A stretch of 64,000 nucleotides of DNA. Origin: an uncultured Rhizobiaceae bacterium (lineage in GTDB: Bacteria; Pseudomonadota; Alphaproteobacteria; Rhizobiales; Rhizobiaceae). Each line of letters opens with the position of its first letter. The stretch's first letter is position 1. Positions 29,633-38,819 of the stretch are shown here, one piece after another. The translations under genes were made by a program, and so were the position numbers. The stretch is taken from positions 1 through 64,000 of the forward strand of contig CATQIJ010000015.1 in NCBI GenBank assembly GCA_958296345.1, read 5' to 3'. Under the pieces are notes generated by a model. The model did no database searches and was not told where the DNA came from. It worked only from the letters and a program-made list of their open reading frames with translations.

Positions 29633-30091
29633 ATGAACATAACAGCTGAAATTCCCTCTCCTTTTGGTTCGCTCTGCGTCACGGAAAGCAATGGCGCAAT
29701 TATTGCGGTTGATTGGAAAGCAACTGATGAACCGCAAACTTCACCTTTGCTTCAAGAAACCGCAAAACAATTGGCGGCTTATTTTGCTGGTGATTTAAAG
29801 AAGTTCGATCTGCCGCTTGCACCCAAAGGTGATACGTTTCAACAGTCTGTCTGTCAGGCGATGCTAGAAATTCCATATGGTGAAACAACGACCTATGGTG
29901 CGATTGCTGATAAATTCGATGCTTATGGCCAACCAATAGGTCGCGCCTGTGGCGGTAATTCCATTCCCATCATCATCCCTTGCCACCGTGTATTAGGCGC
30001 AGATGAGATTGGCGGCTATTCAGGTGAAGGCGGCGTCGAACGCAAGATTGAATTATTGAAACTTGAAGGTGGATTTCCGTATTTGTTATAA
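29633..30091 (+). CDS. ogt: Methylated-DNA--protein-cysteine methyltransferase
   Basis: Suicide repair protein that moves the methyl group of O6-methylguanine to its own cysteine. The 152 aa contain the active-site motif IPCHRVLG (about residue 118), preceded by the DNA-binding helix region YGETTTYGAIADKF and RACGGNSIP. The N-terminal domain is short, as in Ogt-type proteins without an Ada domain. It is intact and is followed after 15 bp by the DUF1989 gene. Confidence 0.95.
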   Translation: MNITAEIPSPFGSLCVTESNGAIIAVDWKATDEPQTSPLLQETAKQLAAYFAGDLKKFDLPLAPKGDTFQQSVCQAMLEIPYGETTTYGAIADKFDAYGQPIGRACGGNSIPIIIPCHRVLGADEIGGYSGEGGVERKIELLKLEGGFPYLL

Positions 30092-30106
30092 GAAGGATAC
30101 TTCATC

Positions 30107-30734
30107 GTGAACGTTAAAGAAGAAATCAGAATTGAAGGCAGCGACTGGGGTCATATGAAAGTTGCCAAAGGTGAACACATTCGCATCACGGCAATTGAAG
30201 GCCCGCAAGTTGCTGATCTATGGGCGTTTGCACAAGATGATACGAACATCTTTTTATCCGCAAAACATACGCGCTCAACATTAGAAAAACTCATGCCTGC
30301 CGTTGGTGATGCGCTTTATTCAAACCGCCGTGAAGCGATGCTTACCGTTGTTGAAGATACATCACCTGGAACACATGATATGCTGATGTCGGCTTGTGAC
30401 CCGCGTCGTTATGAAATACTGGGGCATGAAGGTTATCATAAATCTTGCGCTGAAAATCTTTGTAGAGCGATGGATGATATAGGCGCAACAGCGCATGAAC
30501 TACCCTCGCCTTTTAATACATTTCAACTCGCCTTTTAATACATTTCAAAATGTAGAAGTTCGATCTGATACAAGCATTGCGATTGTACCGCCAAAAGTTG
30601 AGGCAGGACAATATATTCAGATGCGAGCTGAAAGTGATTTATTGATTGTGATCTCTGCCTGCCCAATGGATATTGCAAAGACCAATGGCCCTGACGGTAA
30701 GACACGTCCTATAAAGCTGGAACGATTAAGCTAA
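30107..30734 (+). pseudogene. DUF1989 (urea carboxylase-associated) protein, broken by a 22-bp duplication
   Basis: Restored length is 201 aa. The first frame starts at GTG with AGAAGGA upstream and has VKVAKGEHIRI-like opening residues, GPQVADLWAF, AKHTRSTL and CAENLCRAMDDIG, then stops. The second frame supplies the C-terminal half with MRAESDLLIVISACPMD and NGPDGKTRPI. A perfect 22-bp tandem repeat at 30505-30548 causes the shift; with one copy the junction reads ELPSPFNTFQNVEV, as in the family. Members are linked to urea, guanidine or ethanolamine metabolism, but no such genes are nearby, so the role is open. Confidence 0.88.
30505..30548. repeat. 22-bp perfect tandem duplication
   Basis: The unit at 30505-30526 (CTCGCC, TTTTAATACATTTCAA) is repeated exactly at 30527-30548. 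22 is not a multiple of three, so the copy frameshifts the DUF1989 gene and brings an in-frame TAA. Confidence 0.96.
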
Positions 30735-30848
30735 AACAGGGTTAATCCTGCCTTAAATAAATCATGAGAATTTTCCTCATACGATAATCATATGTAAACT
30801 TTTCCTTGTTACTTAGAGAATGATTATTATTGGTGGTATAAGGACAAA

Positions 30849-32215
30849 ATGAAAAATTTTTTAAAAGACACAAGTGGGAATATTGCACTAACAGTAGCAT
30901 TGTTAGGTGTCCCTCTGATGCTTTCTGCGGGCGCGGCTATTGATTATTCACAATATGCAAGAAAAAAGTCATCCCTACAGAATGTAATGGACTCTGCCGC
31001 TTTAGCAGTTGGAAATGATCTTCAAACGAAATCCAACTTGAAATTGAAGCAAAAGTTGATGCGTTTTTTAAAGCGAATCTTACAGCCGAGCAATATTCCG
31101 AGATCCAAAGCTACCAAGTTCTAATACCAACAAACAAAGAAAAAATTACAGTAAAAGCAGTTGGAAAGCACCCAACAAGCCTTATGCGTATCATTGGTAT
31201 TAACGATTTGAGTTACGAGCCAGAAAGCCAGGTCAATGCGCCTACTGGAAATGCCGAAATTATGATGGTGCTCGATGCGACAGGCTCTATGTCTGTTGAC
31301 GGCAAAATGGATGCACTTAAAGTTTCTGCTAACAAATTTGTGGAAGATCTCCTTAAAGCTAATCTTATAAAAAGTCGCGTAAAAATTGGTATTACGCCAT
31401 TCGCGCAATATGTGAATGTAGGGCTAGACAACCGTAATGCACCATGGATGGATGTTCCTGCTGATTACACAGATAAAAAAACAATCCAGACTCAAGATGT
31501 AATATCAAGCTCAGGGTGTTCTAAAACCACATACACTGATAGTGAAGGTATCCAACATACAGGCACAACCTGTACCAATTATGTATATGGCCCAACATAC
31601 GACAAAGAAGCCACATATGAGTACAAGTGGTATGGTTGCGCTGGCTCTAGGAAATATCCTCGTAACTTGGAGGATAGTGACTACAGCCACAAAGTCCCTG
31701 GACCTTTAAATACATCTTGTCCGAATAGAATTACTCAATTAACAGATGACGAAACTGTTCTAAAAAATGAAATAAATTCATTATCCCCTTCAGGCTCGAC
31801 TTATATTCCAACCGGCCTTGTATGGGGCTGGCGAGCTTTGTCTAGTGGTGAACCTTTTGATGATGGTATCTCATATGCAGAGGCAGACACAAAGAATGTT
31901 CAAAAAGTCATTGTCTTAATGTCAGATGGCGAAAACCAATCTTCAGTTAGTCCAAGTGACAAAGCTATGCACAATGGCACTAATTTAACTCAGTCCAACA
32001 AATACACAAAAGAAGTCTGTGATAATATAAAATCGAAAAAGATATTGCTCTTCACGATTGGCTTTGGAACTAGCATACCTCAAGCAACATTGGACATGTT
32101 AAAAGCTTGTTCGACTGATGGCGCAAACTATTATAATGCGGCAGACGGTGCGGCTTTAACAGCAGCATTCACTAATATTACATCAAAATTAGCCTCGCTC
32201 TATTTGAGCAAGTAG
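30849..32215 (+). pseudogene. TadG-like pilus-assembly protein with VWA domain, frameshifted
   Basis: The first frame has the TadE/TadG N-terminus: MKNFLKDTSGNIALTVALL, a membrane helix, then AIDYSQYARKKSSLQNVMDSAALAVG. It stops at 31124. The second frame from about 31040 reads EIEAKVDAFFKANLTAEQ and continues into a von Willebrand A domain with the metal-site motif VLDATGSMSVDGKMDALK and VLMSDGENQSS. One extra base near 31038 gives a 455-aa protein. The central part contains four cysteines between 31500 and 31740 that may form disulphides outside the membrane. No other tad genes are adjacent. A strong terminator follows. Confidence 0.88.
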
Positions 32216-32228
32216 AGAGTGTAATCTT

Positions 32229-32265
32229 AATTTTTGGCAGGTGTTTGTTTCACCTGCCAAAAATT
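32229..32265. terminator. Rho-independent terminator after the TadG-like gene
   Basis: A perfect 15-bp stem: AATTTTTGGCAGGTG at 32229-32243 pairs with CACCTGCCAAAAATT at 32251-32265 around TTTGTTT. With A and T flanks it could work in both directions. It rules out mgtE start codons within or before it. Confidence 0.93.
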
Positions 32266-32320
32266 TATTCTAATAATTCCTAAAAAGCTAAAACTAAAGC
32301 CTTCCCCTTGTTTGTACGCC

Positions 32321-33733
32321 ATGTATAACAAGAAGATGGAAGCCATTGAGTTAGATATCAAAGAACAAGAAAAATCTGTTTACACAGAAGGTAATGCCGT
32401 TCGTCCTGAAGTTATTACTCACATCGAAGGCCTTATTGAAGCTAAAGATAGTGCTAGCTTAAAAGAGCTCATTGAACCACTGCATGAGTCCGAACTTGGT
32501 GACATCCTAGAAGCACTAGACAGCGATGAACGTACAAGTCTTGTAACACTTACAGGCGATGAGTTTGATTATGCCTCATTAACAGAAGTTGATGAAGCTG
32601 TTCGTCTTGAGGTCGTTAATGCAATTCCAAATGAACAGATTGCAGAAGCGGTCACGGATCTTGATTCAGATGATGCTGTTTTCATCTTGGAAGATATGGA
32701 GCAATCAGACCGCGATGAAATTCTGTCGTTTGTCCCGTTTGAAGAACGCTCACGCATTATTCGCTCTCTTGACTATCCAGAAGAAACTGCGGGTCGCCGC
32801 ATGCAAACAGAGTTTGTTGCAGTGCCACCGTTTTGGACTATCGGTCAAACAATCGACTACCTAAGAGATGACAGCAATCTTCCTGAGAGTTTTTATGAAG
32901 TTTTTGTCATTGGCCCTTCTTTTGAACTCATCGGGTATGTAACGCTAGATAATATCTTGAGAACAAGCCGTAAGGCAAAAATTGAAAGCATTAAAGAAAC
33001 AACTGTTCACCCTATTTCAGTTCTTGAAGACCAAGAAGAAGCAGCGCGTGTCTTTGAGCAGTATGACTTAGTCTCGGCAGCAGTAGTTGATGATGCTAAC
33101 CGCTTAGTTGGTGTTTTGACAATTGATGATGTTGTTGACGTTATTCAGCAAGAAGCTGATGAAGATATTAAGCGTCTTGCTGGTGTCGGTGATGAGGAAC
33201 TATCTGATAGCGTGTTTGAAATTACACGTTCACGATTTACTTGGCTATTTCTAAACCTAATTACTGCAATCATGGCTTCATCTGTAATTGGATTATTTGA
33301 TGTTACAATTCAAGAAATGGTGGCACTTGCGATCTTAATGCCGATTGTTGCTTCAATGGGTGGCAATGCAGGTACACAGTCTATGACTGTTGCGGTACGC
33401 GGCTTAGCCACAAAAGATATTGATAATTATAACATGGCTCGAACTATTCGCCGCGAGGTAATGGTTGGTATATTAAATGGTGTCTTTTTTGCAATCTTAA
33501 TTGGCATGATATCAGCATTTTGGTTTTCAAATCAAAGTCTTGGGCTTATTATTGGCATTGCTATGGTTGTAAATATGCTTTGTGCAGCACTTGCTGGTAT
33601 ATTAATCCCGATTGGACTTGATAAAATGGATATTGACCCCGCAATAGCATCAAGCGTCTTTGTAACGACTGTGACTGATGTTGTTGGGTTTTTTGCATTT
33701 TTAGGTTTGGCAGCTTGGTGGATTTCTATATAA
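32321..33733 (+). CDS. mgtE: Magnesium transporter MgtE
   Basis: Mg2+ channel of the inner membrane. The 470-aa protein shows the cytosolic MgtE N domain (about residues 30-150, with LHESELGDILEALDSDER), two CBS domains (YVTLDNILRTSRKAKI and LVGVLTIDDVVDVIQQEADED) that sense intracellular magnesium, and five membrane helices in the last 150 residues with the pore motif MPIVASMGGNAGTQSMT. The open frame begins further up but would cross the terminator; ATG 32321 is the first plausible start and ATG 32336 an alternative. It is a single-gene unit. Confidence 0.95.
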   Translation: MYNKKMEAIELDIKEQEKSVYTEGNAVRPEVITHIEGLIEAKDSASLKELIEPLHESELGDILEALDSDERTSLVTLTGDEFDYASLTEVDEAVRLEVVNAIPNEQIAEAVTDLDSDDAVFILEDMEQSDRDEILSFVPFEERSRIIRSLDYPEETAGRRMQTEFVAVPPFWTIGQTIDYLRDDSNLPESFYEVFVIGPSFELIGYVTLDNILRTSRKAKIESIKETTVHPISVLEDQEEAARVFEQYDLVSAAVVDDANRLVGVLTIDDVVDVIQQEADEDIKRLAGVGDEELSDSVFEITRSRFTWLFLNLITAIMASSVIGLFDVTIQEMVALAILMPIVASMGGNAGTQSMTVAVRGLATKDIDNYNMARTIRREVMVGILNGVFFAILIGMISAFWFSNQSLGLIIGIAMVVNMLCAALAGILIPIGLDKMDIDPAIASSVFVTTVTDVVGFFAFLGLAAWWISI

Positions 33734-33846
33734 AGACAACAAAATCAAGATCATAGGGTTGCTTTTCAATCTCTCAAAGGGCAAGTTATGGCTGGTCTTA
33801 CTTTTACGTAAATTTTTAAGCGATTTAGGGGGTCTGGGAGGGTAGT

Positions 33847-34248
33847 TTGAAGTCACCAGAACAAAAACAATTTTATTCGATTACAGAACTAACTCGCGAG
33901 TTTGAAGTTTCCACTCGCACCATTCGTTTTTATGAAGATGAAGGGCTTATTCAGCCCGTAAGGCGTGGACGCACAAGATTATTTAAACCTTCGGATAGGC
34001 GCCTACTTATGCTTATTATGCGAGGCAAAAGGCTTGGGTTTTCTATTGCGGAAATTCGTGAAATTATCTCAATATATAAAGAACCACCTGGCGAAACTGG
34101 GCAACTAAAGCTGCTTGTCCAACGGGTAATAGAAAAACGCGATCAGTTACTACAAAAACGCAAAGATATAGATGAAACTATTGCTGAATTAGACCAGGTA
34201 GAAGAACAAAGTCTAGGACGCATGGCAGAATTGGGAGTTGGCACTTAA
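33847..34248 (+). CDS. MerR family transcriptional regulator
   Basis: A 133-aa DNA-binding protein. The N-terminal winged helix has YSITELTREFEVSTRTIRFYEDEGLI (helix-turn-helix and wing, residues 9-35), followed by RRLLMLIMRGKRLGFSIAEIREI and a coiled-coil dimer helix (about 85-125). There is no cysteine pattern for metal sensing. It resembles the LiuR-type MerR proteins of alphaproteobacteria that control branched-chain amino acid breakdown, but no such genes are adjacent. It starts at TTG with GGGAGG upstream. The following GNAT gene overlaps its stop codon. Confidence 0.92.
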   Translation: MKSPEQKQFYSITELTREFEVSTRTIRFYEDEGLIQPVRRGRTRLFKPSDRRLLMLIMRGKRLGFSIAEIREIISIYKEPPGETGQLKLLVQRVIEKRDQLLQKRKDIDETIAELDQVEEQSLGRMAELGVGT

Positions 34249-34691
34249 TGAGTGTTGTTATACGCCTTTTAAGGTCTGATGAACGTGCGGCCTGGCAGCC
34301 TTTGTGGAAAGGTTACCAAGAGTATTATGAAACAAACCTTGATGAAGTAACAGATAGCCTTTGGGAACGTCTCATGAGTGATGGCCCAGATGACCCTATC
34401 TGTTTGGTTGCAGAAGAAGACGGCAAGCTCTTAGGGTTGGTTCAGTATCTATATCACGGTACAACATGGTCTCCAAAACAGCGCATATACTTGCATGATC
34501 TTTATACAATTCCAGAAGCGCGTGGGAAGAGTATTGGCCGAAAGCTAATTGAAGCTGTTTATGACGCTGGAAAAACTCGTGACTGCGATCAAGTTTATTG
34601 GCTAACACAAGATTTCAATGAAGCTGGCCGCAGACTATATGATAAAGTTGCTATCGTGACACCATTCATAAAATATTCAAAAAAAGTCTAA
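34248..34691 (+). CDS. GNAT family N-acetyltransferase
   Basis: A 147-aa GNAT-fold acetyltransferase. LHDLYTIPEARGKSIGRKLIEAV (residues 84-106) is the acetyl-CoA binding motif A with the Q/RxxGxG/A loop, and QVYWLTQDFNEAGRRLYDKV is motif B. The substrate is unknown. Its ATG overlaps the TAA of the MerR gene, so the regulator and the enzyme are coupled. Its last bases overlap the end of the convergent DUF1624 gene. Confidence 0.92.
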   Translation: MSVVIRLLRSDERAAWQPLWKGYQEYYETNLDEVTDSLWERLMSDGPDDPICLVAEEDGKLLGLVQYLYHGTTWSPKQRIYLHDLYTIPEARGKSIGRKLIEAVYDAGKTRDCDQVYWLTQDFNEAGRRLYDKVAIVTPFIKYSKKV

Positions 34692-35419
34692 AGATTTCCG
34701 CTTAACCAAAGCAGCGCTAGTAATATTCCAATCATAATTGGTTGATGCAGCAAATAATAGACAAGACTATTTCGTCCTAAAAATTTTACAGCTTTAGATA
34801 GCGGTTGTTCTAGCTTTGGCTTAACGAACACCTCAAGCCAATTCATATGGGTTGAGAGTTTTGCAAATGCTATGCCAAGTAAGGGTGCGGAAAACCATGG
34901 GAATACTGGAACATAGTCACTAGAGTTTGGATTAATTGCAGAAAGCCCCGTCCAATACCAATATGGTGCGTTTAGGAGTTCGGTTCGCCCATAGTAACGC
35001 AATGCAAAAATGCCCATTGCTACCATTACGATTAACGGCCAAGGCGCACGAATAAATAACAAGCCTGCTACACTAGCAAAGGCGATTGCATGAAGAATAC
35101 CAAAAAAGATAAATTGATCAGGTGTTGCAAAATATGTGGCAATAGTAATTAAAGTTGCTGCTGCAATAATCTTTAAAATTCTGATTTTCCAACTACCCCA
35201 GCGAATACCATGTGAATGAGAAAGGTAAAGGCTGAAGCCCGTTAAAAACAAGAATGAGCTTGCTATAGCGCGTGCAAAATATTTCCAATGGGGTTGTGAA
35301 ATATACCCAGCGTCTTTAACACCAAGTAGTTCAAGGTCAAAACCAAAGTGAAATATTGTCATTGCAATAAGGGCTATGCCTCTTGCTAAATCTAATAATT
35401 CAATTCGATTTCTAGTCAT
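34688..35419 (-). CDS. DUF1624 (heparan-alpha-glucosaminide N-acetyltransferase-like) membrane protein
   Basis: A 243-aa inner-membrane protein with about seven helices. The N-terminus RIELLDLARGIALIAMTIFHFGFDLEL has the family's conserved arginine-aspartate and the histidine of the first helix. NSLVYYLLHQPIMIG near the C-terminus is the second conserved block. The family is related to transmembrane acyltransferases, but the bacterial substrate is not known. It overlaps the upstream EamA gene by 8 bp, indicating one transcript. Confidence 0.9.
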   Translation of the reverse strand: MTRNRIELLDLARGIALIAMTIFHFGFDLELLGVKDAGYISQPHWKYFARAIASSFLFLTGFSLYLSHSHGIRWGSWKIRILKIIAAATLITIATYFATPDQFIFFGILHAIAFASVAGLLFIRAPWPLIVMVAMGIFALRYYGRTELLNAPYWYWTGLSAINPNSSDYVPVFPWFSAPLLGIAFAKLSTHMNWLEVFVKPKLEQPLSKAVKFLGRNSLVYYLLHQPIMIGILLALLWLSGNL

Positions 35420-36320
35420 TTTTTGGCTCCACTTTTGGTGTTCCTAATCTTGCAATAAATAGACCGCTGAGAACAAGACAAAGTGCAATAACAGTTGTTA
35501 ACTCAATCGCTTCATTTAATAAAATTGCACCAAAAATAATTCCGAAAACAGGTATTGCATTCATGCCGATTGCAAAAGTTGAGACCCCTACTTTACGCAC
35601 AAGATAGAACCGCAAGACATAAGCAAGCCCTGTTGGAAACAAACCAAGCCACGTTAAGGCAAGAGAAGCACGTAGACCAGGTAGTTTTTCAGGTATGCCC
35701 TCAATCAAAACGGCCAACGCGATTAAACAAATAGAACCAATTCCTAAAGCAAGCGCAGTAAACGGGATTGGCTTCATATCTACTTTACGTATTAAAATAC
35801 CGCCGCTGACATAGCAAAACCCAGCGACAATTACCGCAATTTGCGCCACAAAAGAAGTTGCCCCCAAGCTACGCAATGCATCCGGTCCGACAACACATAA
35901 AATACCTGTCATTCCAATTGCCACGGCTAGCAATTTATAGCGATTAATTGCTTCGTCTGAGGTAAAAAAATGACCCAAAATCAGTGCCATAAACGGTGTA
36001 GTGCCGAGCAAAAGAGCTGTAATTCCAGAATTAATATGTTGAAGCCCCCAAGAGATCATTATGAATGGAATGACGGTAATCAACATCGCAATAACAAATG
36101 TAAAACCAAGTGTGTATTTCGAGATTGAAAAACTAACTTTCCCAAAGAATGCAAAAGGTAGGAGTGCTAGAAAACCAATCGAAACACGGCTAGCAGCCGT
36201 CCAGATTGGGCCTAAATCTTCTAATGCGAATTTTATGGCTGCAAATGCTGATGCCCAAATAAGTGCAGTTAAAATCAGAAGAGCTATATCAATACGCCCT
36301 GCTCTTGAAATTTGCGTCAT
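35412..36320 (-). CDS. EamA-family (DMT) transporter
   Basis: A 302-aa drug/metabolite transporter with ten predicted helices in two EamA repeats. The first repeat opens at IALLILTALIWASAFAAIKFALEDLGP, and the second at VAGFCYVSGGILIRKV. The substrate cannot be inferred. It has a short cytoplasmic tail (GTPKVEPKND) and overlaps the DUF1624 gene. The 218 bp between its start and the small ORF on plus probably contain divergent promoters. Confidence 0.93.
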   Translation of the reverse strand: MTQISRAGRIDIALLILTALIWASAFAAIKFALEDLGPIWTAASRVSIGFLALLPFAFFGKVSFSISKYTLGFTFVIAMLITVIPFIMISWGLQHINSGITALLLGTTPFMALILGHFFTSDEAINRYKLLAVAIGMTGILCVVGPDALRSLGATSFVAQIAVIVAGFCYVSGGILIRKVDMKPIPFTALALGIGSICLIALAVLIEGIPEKLPGLRASLALTWLGLFPTGLAYVLRFYLVRKVGVSTFAIGMNAIPVFGIIFGAILLNEAIELTTVIALCLVLSGLFIARLGTPKVEPKND

Positions 36321-36538
36321 AAAACGAATATCCTACTGGTTTGCCAATACTCATTTCAGTCTTGTTGCCTACATGCAAGGTAAACTTCTTGCCACATTTT
36401 TGCCATGCAAAAAACACATAGCTGCCTTGCGTGTATAATGCATGAATCAAGTTGCGCCTCTCCTCAGTTCGTCATATTAACCTCTCATTAATAACGGCTC
36501 CCAATAAAGAGGGGCTGATTTTTTTGACAGGGTACAGA

Positions 36539-36667
36539 ATGATTGAAGAAAAAGCAGAACCAAATGTTTGGCGCACGGCAATTTTTGCCATTGCATTTTT
36601 TGTAGGCGTCATGTTTGTCGCTGGAATGTTTGGCAACTTAGATGCCGTTGTTATTGCCTCTCAATAA
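36539..36667 (+). CDS. Small membrane protein, hypothetical
   Basis: A 42-aa protein (MIEEKAEPNVWRTAIFAIA ...) with one membrane helix over residues 13-32 and a short periplasmic end. I know no family. ATG 36539 is preferred to the upstream open frame because the segment before it is not protein-like. A good terminator 24 bp after the stop supports a real, separately transcribed small gene. Confidence 0.55.
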   Translation: MIEEKAEPNVWRTAIFAIAFFVGVMFVAGMFGNLDAVVIASQ

Positions 36668-36690
36668 GTAGTGAATTGATGTTTAAAAGT

Positions 36691-36716
36691 GGCTGGTTTT
36701 CTAACCAGCCTTTTTT
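36691..36716 (+). terminator. Terminator after the small membrane protein gene
   Basis: GGCTGGTT at 36691-36698 pairs with AACCAGCC at 36703-36710 and is followed by six T. Confidence 0.93.
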
Positions 36717-36814
36717 ATGCCCTGCTTTAGAACACCCCTATGACGGTTTTGGTATATTTGCGGACTTCAACATAGTATATCGCACAAGTGTATTTTCATT
36801 TTTGGACACTTGTA

Positions 36815-38212
36815 ATGTTTCTTTCTGTATTTGAGCTTTTTAAAATTGGTATTGGCCCCTCTTCGTCTCATACAATGGGCCCCATGGTAGCATCTGAGTA
36901 TTTTCTTAATGAAATTAAACTTGGTGAATGGCCTCGACGCGAAGGGGATGTTGTAGATCGCATTCAAGTATCTTTGCACGGTTCGCTTGCTTTTACGGGC
37001 AAAGGACATGCAACAGATAGAGCTGTTATTCTTGGCTTGGCAGGTGAAAAACCATCTGAAATTAAACCAGATGATGTTGATGGTATTCTTGCAAAAGTAA
37101 ACGCCACAAAAGAAGTAACGCCGCCTGAGCATCCCACTTATCAATTTGATCCTGAAGCAGATCTTATTTTTGATTATGATATCATGCTCCCCCTTCACAC
37201 GAATGGCATGACATTCAAAGCACTTACAAAAAACGATGAACTACTGCTCAAGAAAGAATATTATTCAATTGGTGGTGGTTTTGTTGTAGATGAAGACCGT
37301 CTACGTGCAATGGAAGCGGTTGATTCTTCTCGGGCAGATCGTGTGCCTTATCCATTTGAAAATGCAAATCAAATGCTGAAAATGGCAAAAGATTCCGGTC
37401 TTACCATCGCAGAAATGAAACGTGCAAATGAACAAACCAATATATCTAAAAAAGCGCTTACTGACGGTTTAGCTCAAGTCTGGGATACCATGCATAATTG
37501 CGTCGAGCGTGGGCTTCGTGAACATGGCGAACTGCCTGGCGGATTGCGCGTGAAGCGTCGCTCAGCAGCAATCGTTGAACAATTAGAAGCTGAATGGGGT
37601 ATCAACCATATTAATCCAGTTGCGGCGAACGAATGGCTGCAAGTTTTTGCAATGGCTGTGAATGAAGAAAATGCGGCAGGTGGTAAGGTTGTTACGGCTC
37701 CTACCAATGGCGCAGCAGGTGTTATCCCTGCAGTCTTGAGCTATTATTTAAAGTTCTTTGCTGACACCAGCGTTAAGCAGCGAGAAGACTATTTACTGAC
37801 AGCTGCCGCACTTGGTGGCATCATCAAACATAATGCATCCATCTCTGGCGCTGAAGTTGGGTGTCAGGGCGAAGTTGGCTCTGCATCGGCAATGGCTGCA
37901 GCTGGGCTTGCGGCAATTATGGGTGGAACGCCAGAACAAATTGAAAATGCCGCTGAAATAGCTCTTGAACATCACTTGGGTATGACTTGCGATCCAATTG
38001 GCGGGCTTGTGCAAGTACCTTGTATTGAGCGCAATGGTCTTGGTGCTATTAAAGCTGTCTCGGCCTCCTCACTTGCGCTGCGAGGTGATGGAACGCATTT
38101 TGTGTCCCTTGATGCTTGTGTGAAGACCATGCTTGAAACAGGAAAAGACATGAACACGCGCTACAAAGAGACAAGCCAAGGTGGGTTGGCAGTAAATGTT
38201 GTTGAATGCTGA
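36815..38212 (+). CDS. sdaA: L-serine ammonia-lyase
   Basis: Iron-sulphur enzyme that converts L-serine to pyruvate and ammonia. The 465-aa single-chain form has the beta domain first (MFLSVFELFKIGIGPSSSHT, with the SSSHT motif) and then the alpha domain with TAPTNGAAGVIPAV, ASISGAEVGCQGEVGSASAM and HLGMTCDPIGGLVQVPCIER. The cysteines of these blocks bind the 4Fe-4S cluster. The open frame starts 9 codons earlier, but ATG 36815 gives the usual N-terminus. It stands between terminator-bounded units and probably has its own promoter. Confidence 0.96.
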   Translation: MFLSVFELFKIGIGPSSSHTMGPMVASEYFLNEIKLGEWPRREGDVVDRIQVSLHGSLAFTGKGHATDRAVILGLAGEKPSEIKPDDVDGILAKVNATKEVTPPEHPTYQFDPEADLIFDYDIMLPLHTNGMTFKALTKNDELLLKKEYYSIGGGFVVDEDRLRAMEAVDSSRADRVPYPFENANQMLKMAKDSGLTIAEMKRANEQTNISKKALTDGLAQVWDTMHNCVERGLREHGELPGGLRVKRRSAAIVEQLEAEWGINHINPVAANEWLQVFAMAVNEENAAGGKVVTAPTNGAAGVIPAVLSYYLKFFADTSVKQREDYLLTAAALGGIIKHNASISGAEVGCQGEVGSASAMAAAGLAAIMGGTPEQIENAAEIALEHHLGMTCDPIGGLVQVPCIERNGLGAIKAVSASSLALRGDGTHFVSLDACVKTMLETGKDMNTRYKETSQGGLAVNVVEC

Positions 38213-38256
38213 TATCTAAACTGGTTTCTTGAAGCGTAGCGCCCTAGATTAAATCT

Positions 38257-38694
38257 ATGACTTTAAACCTTGTAAAACTATGTGTTGGTGTCTCTGCGGT
38301 AGAAGAATTGCAAGCGTGGATTGGTTACCGCAAGGACGAAAAGCGCCGTCAGGGTGTTGAATCTGCTCAAACACATACAACGCGTATGGTTCCAAAACGC
38401 GCTGAAGAATTACTCGATGGTGGTTCACTTTACTGGGTTATAAAAGGCAATGTGCAAGTTCGTCAGCATTTAACTGACATTCGCCCCTTTGTTGACCCAC
38501 AAGGTATTAAGCGATGCGATCTTGTGCTTGAACCGCGCTTGATCTTAACCGAGTGGCAACCACGTAGAGCTTTTCAAGGTTGGCGGTATTTAACGCCAGA
38601 AGATGCCCCACGAGATATTGGCAACAGTGGCAGTGGCGTCAATGCCCTTCCCCCTGAATTGCGCGTAGAACTTTCTAATCTTGGCCTACTATAA
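38257..38694 (+). CDS. DUF1489 family protein
   Basis: A 145-aa cytoplasmic protein of an alphaproteobacterial family without known function. Typical blocks are LVKLCVGVSAVEELQAW at the start, THTTRMVPKRAEELLDGGSLYWVIKG in the middle and GWRYLTPEDAPRDI at the end. It lies 44 bp after sdaA in the same direction and may share its transcript. Confidence 0.9.
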   Translation: MTLNLVKLCVGVSAVEELQAWIGYRKDEKRRQGVESAQTHTTRMVPKRAEELLDGGSLYWVIKGNVQVRQHLTDIRPFVDPQGIKRCDLVLEPRLILTEWQPRRAFQGWRYLTPEDAPRDIGNSGSGVNALPPELRVELSNLGLL

Positions 38695-38819
38695 GCACTT
38701 ACAGCATTAACCAACATTTCCTGTTCTGACTGCGTAAGTAGTCGCAGTACCTTGTAAAACGTAAATCTCTAGGCGATAACTTACTTTAGGGTAAGCTACT
38801 CTTATTGGGGATTGGGTAA

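Noticed and set aside
36767-37198. 143-codon minus frame opposite the sdaA start
   Set aside because: It lies antisense to strongly conserved sdaA sequence, and its protein is of low-complexity Phe/Cys/Arg composition.
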